This document shows, in pieces, positions 6,303 to 6,326 of a stretch of DNA of 6,326 bases. Positions within the stretch are counted from its first letter, which is position 1, and every line of letters begins with the position of its first letter. Under the pieces are notes generated by a model. That model was not told the DNA's origin. It saw only the letters and a program-made list of their open reading frames with translations, and made no database searches. Origin of the DNA: CAZMOK01 sp964567785 (GTDB taxonomy: Bacteria > Bacteroidota > Bacteroidia > Bacteroidales > JAGOPY01); assembly GCA_964567785.1 (NCBI GenBank), contig CAZMOK010000114.1, forward strand, positions 1 to 6,326, written 5' to 3'. Both the position numbers and the translations under genes were made by a program.

Positions 6303-6326
6303 GTCGTCAGTCATCGGTCGTCAGTC
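6303..6326. repeat. heptamer array GTCGTCA / GTCATCG, cut by window end
   Basis: From 6303 the bases read GTCGTCA, GTCATCG, GTCGTCA, then GTC at the edge. The unit is 7 bases with G/A alternation at two positions. It has the same period as the GTAAA array 300 bases away but a different sequence. Its full length cannot be seen. Confidence 0.75.

Larger units (their letters stand above)
5884..6326. other. upstream region with no convincing gene (443 bases)
   Basis: No believable coding frame occurs on either strand. From the gene outward it holds an A-rich leader, a small hairpin CTCCG-TTT-CGGAG at 5931-5943, the GTAAA heptamer array, adjacent octamers CAATCGTG and CAATCTTG (6023-6038), a 9-base inverted repeat (6059-6109), a 7-base-pair hairpin with TCGG loop (6110-6127), GGCC-A5-GGCC (6153-6165), AT-rich sequence around 6200-6260, and a heptamer array at the window end. 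None of the hairpins is followed by a T run on either strand, so none is called a terminator. The promoter of the large gene must lie here or further up, but no good Bacteroidota TTTG / TAnnTTTG pair at normal spacing was found. Confidence 0.75.

Overview
The window looks like a Bacteroidota (Bacteroidales-type) chromosome fragment, probably from a metagenome or draft assembly. The evidence is a type IX secretion (T9SS) C-terminal sorting domain, a start codon preceded by an A-rich leader with no Shine-Dalgarno sequence, and heptameric intergenic repeats. A run of exactly 100 N (2492-2591) with identical 55-base flanks shows it was scaffolded from short-read contigs. No finer taxonomy can be supported from the sequence.

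Almost the whole window (74-5883, minus strand) is one giant secreted protein gene that the N gap appears to split in two. If the duplicated 55 bases are overlapped and the Ns dropped, the reading frame runs unbroken from ATG 5883 to TAG 74 and gives a protein of 1884 residues. All residue numbers below use this joined protein. Order: signal peptide (1-27), polar linker, unrecognised beta-rich domain (about 62-174), GTLRDA-type lead-in plus beta-helix 1 (about 195-458), composite module 1 with DUF1565 (464-606), beta-helix 2 (607-818), module 2 (819-961), beta-helix 3 (962-1330, crossing the gap), module 3 (1331-1471), beta-helix 4 (1472-1665), a choice-of-anchor-Q-like cap (1666-1780) and a T9SS type A sorting domain (about 1795-1884). 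About 31 glycine turns of the GGGIY kind mark the rungs. The likely role is a cell-surface or released beta-helical protein, such as an adhesin or glycan-binding protein. No catalytic residues could be assigned.

Downstream, 21 bases after the stop, an open frame starts on the same strand and runs off the window (1-52). It may be the first codons of the next gene. Upstream, 5884-6326 appears to have no gene. It holds the A-rich leader, five GTAAA heptamers in exact 7-base register, a 9-base inverted repeat with an adjacent small hairpin, and a second heptamer array cut by the window end.

I see no RNA gene, CRISPR array, transposase, defence gene or clear terminator. The most useful observations are the assembly artefact that splits the gene, the triplicated composite module, the recent one-rung duplication and the heptamer arrays.
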